Below the pieces are notes generated by a model. That model had not been told where the DNA came from. It made no database searches and worked only from the letters and a program-made list of their open reading frames with translations. DNA of 64,000 nt from Lycocorax pyrrhopterus obiensis (Eukaryota; Chordata; Aves; Passeriformes; Paradisaeidae), in assembly GCA_014706295.1 (NCBI GenBank), contig JACSVZ010000007.1, positions 55,566,975 through 55,630,974 on the forward strand. Direction: 5' to 3'. Positions 33,103 to 43,535 of this stretch are shown here, piece after piece (positions within the stretch are counted from its first letter, which is position 1; every line of letters begins with the position of its first letter). The translations under genes were made by a program, and so were the position numbers.

Positions 33103-36100
33103 ACACAAGCACCTGCATCACATCATGCTTTAAATTCAGCCTAAGGATTTTACTTCAGGTAATGGTTTGAAGCCCAGCGTTTCACAAAGTAATTTTCTCA
33201 GGCACTGTACTGACTGTGTCGTGGCAGAATAATCTCATCAGGGTATGAGAACAGTGAAAATACTCTGTGCTGGCCTTCCCTGAATTACAATGAGGTGCAG
33301 AGCCAGAGCCCTGCTGGAAATCACTCTGCCACCTGAGAAGGGAGAGCAGGTCACTCTCTCGACCAGGGGAGGACTGTGGCATCGCATGCAGAACCAAGCT
33401 TTTGTATCTCTAGCAGTTATCTACTTCCCCGGGGCCGCCTAATTGCCATTGCCATCAATCCCCTTGTCACCTGCAATTTCAATCAGTCTCCTAAAGGTTT
33501 GCCTACCCGAGTTTTTCCTTTGGTGCTACTTTCCCCTCTCCAAACGATCCTTGGGTATCTGTCAAGACAAATGTTTAAGTGATCGTTCCAGGACAGCCAG
33601 GGAGCAGCAAACTCTTTGATTATAGATGGCCTGTTGTATGTGAGATTAGGTATCTGCTCCGCTGTGAAGCTAAATGATACAATGCAAGGGCTGAATAACT
33701 CCTTTCAGTCATGGTCTGAGGTTGCTGTAATCCTTTTTATTTTTCTTAAACTGTGACTAGCCATGTGTTTTCAGTTACAAGTAACTGCAAATCAATCTGT
33801 GTGATTTGGACGTTAGGGAGTAGTGCAATTTTCCTTAATTCATATTATATTAGCTTTCACCCACAGGATAACATATGCACGTGAACTTGGGCCAGGGAGG
33901 AAGGCGGGGGGAGAGGAAGGCAGCAATCAGGCATGCTGCAATTATTCCCCCCTCCAATATTTTGGCATGCACTGCGTTCGATGAGACTGTAACTCCACAG
34001 TAGTTACGACATTTTAAGCAACGCTGGCACGAGCTATGCCACACCAAGCCCCCACGTGCCTCCCCGTGCTGCATTTGCCCTCACAGAGCTCAGTCACTTT
34101 ACAGAGGGCATTGCTTTCCAAAAGCTACAACAGCTACACAAGGAACACACTGGCCCTGGGATGAGCTGATGTCCTCTGGGTTTGAATTTTGGTTGACAGC
34201 TCCAAGACAAGAAGATTACTACCAAACCTGCGTCCAGCAAGGGTTGTTCCAGCTCCAGGAATGTTCCCCAGGAAGCCAGAACTGTAGACTTCAGCAGTTC
34301 TGAGAGAGACTACACTCAAATACTCCCTTAAAGGAACGAATTTTGAATAATTTAATGGAATAGCTGTTATTTAGGCCACCATTTCAATTGTTTTGAGCGT
34401 TGTAACGAAGGAATAAAAATACAAGCTTGACACTGACAGGGGTGAGGTGCTGTAGCTCCTGTGGTCTGGGTGGAGCTGGGTAGATTTGTTCTATCCAAGG
34501 ACGTGACCTTAGAAATACTGCACTTTATGCTTCTCTTTGGCAAAGCCTGGCACCAGGACCAACGTGAAATGCAGCATTTTCAGGCAGTGCTTTTAATTCC
34601 TTCTTGGAAGTGTGGTGTTTATTTGAGAGCCTAAATCAAATAATTGAAAGGGGGTAGAAAAAAGCATCCAGGACTAGTAAAAAAATATGGGGCAACATCT
34701 GTTCCTGGACTCCCTTTGCTTTGCCAGGGGCAGTACTCACAGAGCATGCTGCAATTAGGTCAGTGTCATGCTGAGGTGTGATAACCTGCAGTAGTGTGAG
34801 CGGCACCCAGAGCCCCAGGAGTTCTCCTCTCAACCAGGGTTCCTCTGCTTATCCTGTTATCTTCAAAGAAAATAAAAATGTTTTCCCACTAGCATCCTCA
34901 ATTAAGTGGATGGTGAATTACGGTACTAAATTATCAACCCACCACCAAATAGTATCTCCTTTTCTGTTTTAAAATGTCCATAATTGAGAGGTTCTCTCCC
35001 TAATGCTGTCCTGGCTTGCTAAGTCACATATGGGAATAAGGATGATCAGTGCAACTTACAGAGACTTAGCAGAACTTTGTTCAGCTTTCAGTCACCACAG
35101 AATTCAGTCCAAGGATACTGCAGTTTTGCACTGTAAGCAAAAGAAACCACCAAATAAAAGTAATCAGAATACTAAGCTCATATTTATTTAATATTGTGAT
35201 TGGTCTCAAGAGAGGATTTTATTTCCAAGAGCTGAGTTAGGGGAAGATGTGAATAGGTCTAGTGTAGCCATCTGGGGTGTCTTCACGCTGACAGGGGTAT
35301 AAAAAGAAGGTCAAGACTTTAAGATTTAAAGATAAAGGGAGAAGAACTAGAGCATAACGAGATGGAAAGATGATCTATTAAACAGAGCAGGGGACTTGTG
35401 TTAAACTGTCACTTCTGTAGGAGAAGGATAGTGCACATGGCTGAACAAAACCTGCAACCCTCTGAACAGTGCCTGTACCCAATAAGGTCAACAGTAATGA
35501 ACAAATAGTGTTCCAGTGATGCAGGAAATAAATATCTCATGCTTTCTTCCAAGGTGGAAGGCCTTCGCTGCTGACTATTAACCACCTCTGTGGCAGGCTG
35601 TGCTCCTTTGTTTACTTAGCTCTCTGCCGTGAATCCCAAGCATCAAGTGATTCAATATTGCCCTATCCAGTGAGTAATCCTGTGTAAAGTACACACAAAC
35701 AGGCTGATTTTTCAGACAGGGACATACAATAGTTCCTTTTTAATTGCATTTGACATTACTGGTAGTGTTCTGTGCAGCTCCATGCATAACATACATTTAA
35801 TTGTACCTGCGTGGTAGTGATAACTACACTGCATGGTAATTTTCTGTATTTGAGGCATGTGGGAGACAATTCATTCTGGGTATTTCAATGCAGTTTATTA
35901 ACTGGGAAGATTGGGTAACTGGAACCTCCTTTATTAAAGTTATTGGCTCCCCTGTAGCAACGGAAATAAATTGCGATAATAGCCAGAACAAATTAGCTTG
36001 TGTATGAATTAGCTCTTAAATGAAAAGAGGAGGGGGAGCTAACCTTCTCTTGGTACATAAAATGCCTTTATTAAAGAAGTACGAGTATATTGACAAATAA

Positions 36101-36788
36101 AGTAAACTTCTCTAAGAAAAGAAATTTTCTCTTTCCAGACACCTGAAAAGAACAACTTCAGGGTTGAGTTCTGATTCAAGCCTCATGGACAGGCTGTGGG
36201 TGACCAGGGGGACTTCCACTTCAGACAACCTGTGCCCCCAAGTGCAGTGCAGGTCAGGGCTCTGCCTTGGGGAAAGCTGGCCTTCAGACTGAAGAACTGA
36301 GGAAAGTCTTGCAGAGACAGTTGTGGAAGCAGTATAACCATGTCAGCTGGTGACTGGAGCTCAGCAAAATCACCAACACTGCTCTCAGCCCTAAGCTGGT
36401 CACACCTCTGAGTGATGTTAATAGAAATACCACTCAGTGGTAGGCGGAGTATCTCTATGTTTTACTATTTGTTGTAAAAAATCTCAATCCATGGAAAATC
36501 CATTGTGGCTTAGGTCAGCCAGAACTGACTTCATTTTAACACCATCACTGGTTTTTGCTCAGCTGCTTGTGAGGGGTGCTGCTGTACCTCTTCAGGGATT
36601 TTGGGCCTCTTGTGAGCTGGCTTGACACTGATGGAAAGACCCATAGGGAATTACTCATGGAGCTCAACACAGGCATCTAGTGATAGGTGCTCTAGGCTAT
36701 CCGTCCTGGCCCTTGTTGCAAATCCAGGGGCACTTGGGTAGCATGCCTATGGCACATTGCTGAGCTTTAGGCACATCTCAGACACCGT

Positions 36789-37012
36789 ATCACAGAATCA
36801 CAGAATTAACAAGGCTGGAAAGCACCTTCGAAATCATCAAGTCCAACCTGTGACCTAACACCACCTTATCAAGTAAATAGTGGCTCTGAGTGCCACATCC
36901 AGTTTTTTTAACACTTCCAGGAATGGTGACTCCACCACCTCCCTGGGCAGCCCATTCCAATGCCCAGCCACTCTTCCCGTGAAGATTTTTTTCTGAATGT
37001 CCAGCCTAAACC
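36789..37012 (-). repeat. CR1 LINE 3' end, antisense
   Basis: The plus strand begins ATCACAGAATCACAGAATT, then AACAAGGCTGGAAAGCACC, ATCAAGTCCAACCTGTGAC, CTAACACCACCTTATCAAG, GGAATGGTGACTCCACCACC, TCCCTGGGCAGCCCATTCC and GAATGTCCAGCCTAAACC. This is the reverse complement of the CR1 3' UTR and the last part of ORF2, and the same subtype as the sense copy at 53788-54226. It ends where the ORF2 match stops at 37012. It has its own complete 3' end, so it is an insertion separate from the copy 290 bp downstream. Confidence 0.93.
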
Positions 37013-37302
37013 AGTCTCTAAACTAACAGTGGATGAAACCATCAGACTGCTGCCCTCCTGGCTGCAAGAGGCTGTGAATACACACAAGTATTATGTGCTC
37101 TGGACTCCCTTTCAGGTTGCACAGGAAAATGTCAAAGAATCAATCTAAAAACCCCTATAATCAAAGCAGAATAGGCTACTTTTTTGTCTCATACACAGCT
37201 GAAATTCAGAATCAATTCTGACACTGCTCAGTTAGTCCATGTTTTCACTAGTGCATGAATGCAGTGAGCACCGGGCTAACATACAGCAAATGCTTTAAAG
37301 CT
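37013..37302. other. Unique spacer between two CR1 copies
   Basis: About 290 bp with no CR1 match and no other recognisable element. Confidence 0.6.
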
Positions 37303-37700
37303 CATAGAATCAAAGAACCATAGAAATGTTTAGACTGCAAAAGATCTTTAAGACCATTGAGCCCAACCATTAACCCAGAGCTGCCAAGACCATCACTAAG
37401 CCGTGTCCCTAAGCACAACATCTGCAGTTCTTTTAAATAACTCCGTGGATGGTGGCTCTGGCACTTCCCAGCCCAGTTCCAACCCTTGACAATCCTTTCC
37501 ATGGTGAAAGGGCCCAGCCATCCAGCCGAGTTTTTTACCAGAAATCCTTACACCCATCCGAGCCGTGAGCAGCCAGCTTCTCCAGGAGATTGCTGTGCAA
37601 AGTGTTGCTAAAGGCTTCACTAAAGTCTAGATAAACAATATCCACAGCCTTTCCTTCATGCACTAAGCAGGTTCTCATGTCTCAGAAGGAGCACAATAGT
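37303..37700 (-). repeat. Internally deleted CR1 LINE, antisense (RT motif A fused to 3' end)
   Basis: Read on the minus strand, the 5' end codes for reverse-transcriptase sequence: the frame gives VHEGKAVDIVYLDFSEAF, where YLDF (about 37610-37636) is RT motif A with one of the catalytic aspartates. It continues to LLEKLAAH and, with one indel or stop, to RLDGWA (37511-37532, compare NWLDGRAQ). At about 37505-37512 it jumps to the extreme C-terminus and 3' UTR (CTTTCACCATGGAAAGGATT, then AACCATTAACCC in reverse) and ends ATTCTATGAG at 37303. Everything between, including the FADD/YADD catalytic motif, is missing. The element is dead. Known CR1 biology explains 5' truncation but not this internal loss. 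Confidence 0.88.
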
Positions 37701-39270
37701 AGGAGAGACTTTTAGTGTTAGTCATCTCAGCTTATTTCTTACATTATTTTTTTTTTAAATTGAAATGAATTATTTTGGACTTAAAATTCAGAAAATACCA
37801 ATCAGGTTGTGAGATTTTTTCAGTTTTCAAGGTAACATGGGACCACATTGAAAGTGCGTAGCTGGATTTTGCAAGAAGGCTCCTGCCCAGCCTGCTGAGA
37901 TTCTTTATTTCCTGAGCTTCTGAAAGTGTCCTTTCAGGAAATCACAAGATCTGTGATTTTCCTTGGGCTGTTTTGCAAAAATCTGCCAATGACAACACAA
38001 AACAAGCTTCAAAGAACGATCTCTGAAAGGATTTAGCTTGGTTGCTTAGGGAGGAATCTCCAGAGCTTCCTCTAAAGCACCATAATTATGCAACACGGGG
38101 TAGTCCAGTCAGAAGACACTAATATCTAAGGATATAGGTGGGGGCTGATGTAAGTCTGTTACTTTGTTATTTTCAACACTGTAAATGTCAAGAGACCCCC
38201 ATCTGAAATCTGTTCAATATTTCCCAGCATCAGGCACAGCATAATCACATAGTAAGGGACATTCCCTAGGGCAAAGACAAAAACAAAACCCCAAATGGCT
38301 GCCAGAGGACAAAAATTACCAAGAGAGGTCATTTGACATTTGGTCAATGACAAACAGAACCGAGATGGAACCCCAGGCTCAAGAACCCCTCATTTGTACA
38401 GTCAATCAAACAAGACTTTGCTGCTTCCCAGTGACCTGGGGAGGATTGTGAATCCAGTATCAGACAGAGAAAGCTCTGTACAGAAAAAGAAGATATTGGC
38501 AGGGCACCTTCACTAGCAGCCTAGGAGGCCAAAAGCTCAGTCTCACTGATCTGCCCGCTGCTCCCCTCGGAAAACAAAGGAATGCTTCATCTCTGCTCAT
38601 CACCTCATCCAGCAAATCTAGTTTCAATTTCATGCATCACCCATTTTTCTTAAAGCAAAGACAAAAATCTTGTTTTCTTTTCCCCTCCCCCTCATTTTCT
38701 TTTTTTCCAAAAGATTTAGGAATAATGCAAACTTTAATTTCAGAATTGGTTGCTTGGAGTGAATTTCAGTTTGCTCAGTCTTGGGGAAAATCCACAAGCA
38801 AGAGAAATTAGTTTTCTAAATGGCAAGAACAAAAAGGAACTGTTTTGTAAAATAATGCAAATGCTCAAATTTTAACCAGAAGAACAAACCAGAGAAAGAA
38901 ACTGGTATCAGAGGGCTTTTGTGGCACTGAGGTGGGTCAGAAGGACCTTGAGGATGTTCTGAGTCATTGCCTACAATTCCTTTTTGAAGCACAAATGCTC
39001 CTCTGATATAACACAGTTCTACTTTCTTTCATCTGCTCACTTTTATTTCCCTTTAAAATAGAGATACTGGGGTATTTTATGGTAGGATGGGGATTTCTGC
39101 CATTTGTCTCACATAGAAGTAGTGGAGGAGCATCACTTATTGGGGAGAAATTTATTAGGTGGCTTGAATCACGGTTCTGAGATCAAAAAAGTATCATTGC
39201 CTCTGAATTCTTTTTGAGAAAGCTGAAATATGGGGCCTCAGCCTTGACACAAATATCAACACACATTGTG

Positions 39271-39309
39271 CTTTCTTTCACCGAATTCTTTCACCAAATT
39301 TCTTTCACT
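39271..39309. repeat. Tandem repeat, three copies of a 13-bp unit
   Basis: CTTTCTTTCACCG, AATTCTTTCACCA and AATTTCTTTCACT stand head to tail. The shared core is TTCTTTCAC. The copies have begun to diverge. Confidence 0.88.
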
Positions 39310-39333
39310 TTTACCTTGCAAAACAAGGTAAAA
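39309..39333. repeat. Perfect inverted repeat (10-bp arms, 5-nt loop)
   Basis: TTTTACCTTG (39309-39318) and CAAGGTAAAA (39324-39333) are exact reverse complements around CAAAA. On the plus strand the stem is not followed by a T run, so it is not a simple terminator-like structure. It abuts the 13-bp tandem repeat. Confidence 0.92.
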
Positions 39334-41534
39334 TGAGGAGAGACCAGAATATCAAACATCTCTTGTTGAGACAATGGGAAACTGTAGGAATTGCTGAACT
39401 TCCAGTATTCAGTAGAAATTATACAGTGGCTCAAATTGTTAGCAGTGAAAATGAATATATTCATTATTGAGTGAGGGGAGTTAAAGGAAGACACCTCAAA
39501 ACAAGACTAAACCAAAGGAAGAGCAAGGAAACAATATTGTTAGCTTAAGAATATGTAAAACACTCTGGCTTGGGCCTAAAATAGTCAATTACACATCACA
39601 ATGTCACCACTATTTGTATTTCTGCTATAATTCATGTCAACATCAGTAAGTGAGAATTCAGCTGACAAAGGAAACATTATTTTTTGAACAGAAATTGCTG
39701 CCCAGGAGTGTATGCTGGAGGATGTCAGAAAGTTACATTTTGTGCCAGTACATACTGTACCTCTTAAGTGATAATTTTCTTTGCATGATCAGTTGGGACA
39801 TTTTATTAAAAATACATTAATTTTTAAAATAGGGTATTAAAAAAGTTAATAGTGTGCCACAGAAAACAGCATTTATTGGTAATAAGAGGAAAGGAAGGGC
39901 AGTCATGCAGGGAAAATGGCTACAGGAAAGAAATTCAGAGGAATGGATATGCTGTTTTAGCTGACTTCAGCATAATTTCTCATTAAAAGTGTTTCTTTCT
40001 CACTGTCATACCAGTTCACACCCTTTTCTTCTACCACATCTGCCTCTTCTGGCTGGGCTATGATGGCAGCGACACGGCAGATTTCAAAAAAACCCCTGCA
40101 GACTTCAGGAACAGATCCAAGAAGAGATAGTGGAGATTGCCTACTTTGCTGGGCTCTGTAGCGCTTTGCTATGTGCAACAGAGCAAACATCCTCTCTTAG
40201 GTTTAAAAGTCCCAACAAATTACTTGACAGCATTAGGAGGTGCAGCAGAGGAAGGGTAATTTCCACAGGGTATGGATCCGACAATCCATTCTGCTCCTCT
40301 CTCATGGTAAGGCAAAGGGAGGATTAAACCCCAAATCTCCTAGCAGTTTTTAAAACCAGGAAGGAGTAATCTCGACGGTGGGTGGCATTAGCTCCTTCAA
40401 AAGCCCCAGGTTTGCCAGGCTGAAGGTGTCAGGGGAGACTGATGGCGCTTCGGTCATCTGCTGGAGCCCAGCTGTGGTCAGTAAATCATTCTTATCCAAC
40501 AGACATCAGGCAGCCTCTGTGAAGTGAGCAGGTCTCTTTCAGGGTCCCAGTGGGCAAATATTCACCCTACAAAACTGCTGGTGTAATTGGTGCTAATTGT
40601 CAGTGCGAGCAGAGACCATGAGATGCTCCCTGAGTGTCAGGGCTGAAGCAGGTGGGCAGAAAATCCTGGTGAATGCTCAGTGCCCTGCAGCAGATACTGG
40701 CTGGGCAAAGCTATCGACCCACAGGCTGCCAATTCTGCGATAGATAAGCAAATAAATAATCAAAAACTATAAAGTGAAAAGTCCCAGGCTGCTTTTGAGC
40801 TGTGTACAGGCCTATAATGGCAGAAGTATTTCTCCAAAGCCATTGCCTCTTGAGTGCACTGGAGATGCTATTGAGTTAAACAGTACCATGGGAAATCCAA
40901 GTCTTTCTGACCAACGCGTAAGCTTCTTCCAGGATTTGGGACAAAATATTAATTTAAAAAGCAAAATCAGAAGGGCCTCCTGTGGGCAGAAGCATTTTTC
41001 CCCATTTCTTCATCCCATCAGTTTTGAAATATAGGGAAATAGGATAAGGAGCTCTGACCTGCTAAGGCTGGAAGGATGCTTATTATGAGTGACATGAGAT
41101 AAATGGAAGATAAATAGAAAATCCACGTGGGGTATAACATTAAGTAAGGCTTCCTGAACATAGGGTGGGCTAGCCTGCCAGATACAAAACTGCCTCCTTG
41201 TCTCCTGCTGCATGGAGCAAAAGGACAATATCTATGGCAATTCTGTGTGGTTATGGTGTTGGTGTTCACCTCCCTTTTGCCCCTGACCTAACACCAGCAA
41301 CCCTGCGAGTACAGCCCCAGATCCAGCACAAACAGCTTCCATGGTCAGTGTCCCTTTGCTGACAGAGTCAAGCCTTGCTGAGGGAAAATCAAGTGTGGCT
41401 TGTCAGGCTCTGGTCCCATTCAGTGCCTGCATGAGCACCATGGTCTGTCAGGGGTGCCAGTATGTCTAGAAGAGGTGTCTTTCACAGAGGTGTTGAATTA
41501 TCATCATTTTTGAAAGATATCAAAGTCGTTATCA

Positions 41535-41615
41535 GATTGCAGATGACTATTATCAGCATAAAACAGAGGTGCATAATGACACCCTAGGGCAAGATAGAAC
41601 CTAGATCTCTCCAAT
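41535..41615 (-). repeat. Possible MIR-like ancient repeat remnant, antisense
   Basis: The plus strand gives GACTATTATCAGCATAAAACAG, then AGGTGCATAATGACACC, CTAGGGCAAG and ATAGAACCTAGATCTCTCC. The order resembles the reversed MIR core (ATTATCCCCATTTTACAG, GAGGCACAGAG, GGAATAGAACCCAGATCTCC). The remnant is short, with a deletion in the middle, so it is a weak assignment. Confidence 0.35.
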
Positions 41616-43463
41616 AAATAATGCAATTTAATTTTATAGGTTCCCCCCACTTGCCTTTGGCCATGTATCTTGCTGTCTGGGGCATTTTGGAAATGGTTTA
41701 TATGAGTGTGTGTAAATGATTCTCAGGTGGCAGAGGCAGCAGCATGGCTTTTCCACAGTGGGCACTACATGGCCACATTGTATGGCTGGGGTAGGGAAAG
41801 AGCATCACAGGTTTGCCTGGCTGTGCTCTAACCTGGGCTTGCTCTTTGCTGCACCATTTCAAATCCATGAGAGCAGTAGGCAAGTTCATCCCAAAAGGTG
41901 ATGGGACACCAGCTGGCATCATAAAACTGCTCCTTACCAGCCCAACAGCAAAATCATCTGGCTGTCATTCACATTCATTAGGGGTCTTTTTAGCTATTAA
42001 AAGCAAGACTCCACATCAAGTGTTGTGCCAGAGCTTGCAGTCTTCTGATTCTTGGATTATAATTTCCCATCACAGAGCTCCAGCACTCAGCAACCAGGAA
42101 CAACCACCTCCTTTCCTTTGGCTCCTCCCAGGGCTTGATTTATAGGGCTAATGCCCGCCCTGCAGCCACAGCTGTTTGTGGGAGGTTAATGAGCCAATAA
42201 TTGGATCCAGGTGTGGATCCTGGTCTTGAGTGAGAGTTTGGCTAGTGCATACCAACAGGGTTTAAATACATTATACAACAAAGTGTGGTCCTAATGGTGC
42301 ACAAATTCTGTTTCCCACTTCTACAGAAAACATGCCCTGTGTTCTGGTCAGAAAGCAAAGCAGGGGCAGACACTGGTTTATCCCTCCTCCCCCTGTCTCA
42401 GCTCCGTGCCCTTCACACATAAGGGTTTGTCTTTGTAGACTAAGCTATAAGGAGCAGAACTGATAAAATATTCAGAAGGATTTTCAGTGGCCTCTGCTGT
42501 AAGACTCCCCTCCACCAAGGTCACACAGGTTCAGAAAGAAAGAGTGAAAGAAAAATCAGTTTTAACAATCAGCTTTTCTGATCAACCAAATAAACCTAAT
42601 TAGTAAATGTTCCTCATTGGGGAGAAATGTCCCTGTTTGTACAAATACAGCCTTTAGTTGTCCTGACCTCTCCATTCACGGTAGTGGAGGAACAAGAAAG
42701 TGCATAAGGCTTTACTACTGCTTTTGCAAATGCTGAGGAAAAAATGGAAATCAGTTAAGGACCCAACCCAGTGTGCTGGGCTTTAAGAAGAATCAGGCTG
42801 CTGAGGAAAAATAAAATGTTGCAAAATGCAGCAGGGCTTTCAGTCTGCTGGAATAAACCATCATAACAATTGAAAAGATGCTGATTTTGTTTGCTTGTTT
42901 ATTCTGATGGGATTAAGAACTATTTTCTTCCTTCAGGGAGGAAAGCTTCTTCTCATGTCATTCAGCTGGAGAACATAAAAAAGTTTAGCTATAGATGGCT
43001 GTAGTTTGTTACCTTCCAGGAAGACTTTGCTGGGAAAGTAGATTTTGGGCTTTTTTTGTACCAATGACTGCTACAAGACGCACAACAGTTTGTACCTGTC
43101 AGCAAAACCAGTCCTTTTTCTTAACTGCCCTGCTGCTCAACACTCCTATTTCACAGTGTCAGGCACTGTGAGCACTTTAATCTGTTAAAAGGGTTCTTTT
43201 TTCCTTTTAACACTAAACCCATGTTTTATTTATCAGTCTTTGATATAGAGACACTTAAAAGGCATAACACGTTTTCTAAGATGGATGACTTCTCCGTGGC
43301 TATTGTGCCTCTGAGTGTGTGTGAGCACACAGGTGTTGCTGTCGCTGCTGCGCCTCCAAAGGAAAGCATCTCTATAAAGGAACGCTCTCTGGCACGTGGT
43401 CCAGAACTCCAACTCCGTAACAACAGCTCTCTGAGCACAGAGACCTATAAAGCTGTCCTGTAA
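41616..43463. other. Unique non-coding DNA
   Basis: No gene, RNA or interspersed repeat is recognised. A small palindromic GGATCC...GGATCC pair occurs around 42203-42220. Open frames of up to 110 codons at 41700-42145 lie on both strands and match nothing. Confidence 0.5.
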
Positions 43464-43535
43464 AGGGTCAGATTCAGCTCTCATTGAACTCAATGGGCAT
43501 CTTTGCCTTGGCTTTAGTAGGATTTTTTTTTCCAG
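43464..43535 (+). repeat. Ancient amniote repeat fragment (TTGAAGTCAATGGG type)
   Basis: AGGGTCAGATTCAGCTCTC, then ATTGAACTCAATGGGCATC, TTTGCCTTGGCTTTAGTAGG and ATTTTTTTTTCCAGG follow an old repeat with the pattern GGGTCAGATTC... ATTGAAGTCAATGGGAGT... TTTGCCATTGACTTCAATGGGAGCAGGAT, seen across reptile and bird genomes. It is probably related to the fragment at 8920-8985. I cannot name the family with certainty. Confidence 0.5.

Larger units (their letters stand above)
30936..36788. other. Unique non-coding DNA
   Basis: No gene is recognised. The GC-richer part 32010-32420 is open on both strands (138 and 145 codons) without resemblance to a protein. A C18 homopolymer lies at 32715-32732 and an A-rich compound microsatellite at 33030-33102. 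35940-36030 (GTAGCAACGGAAATAAATTG, GCGATAATAGCCAGAAC) looks like a conserved non-coding block. Nothing else is identified. Confidence 0.5.
37701..41534. other. Unique non-coding DNA
   Basis: No gene is recognised. A T9-type run lies near 37748. It contains the 13-bp triplication and hairpin at 39271-39333 (separate entries). 40000-40720 is GC-richer with short open frames and no recognisable product. Confidence 0.5.
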
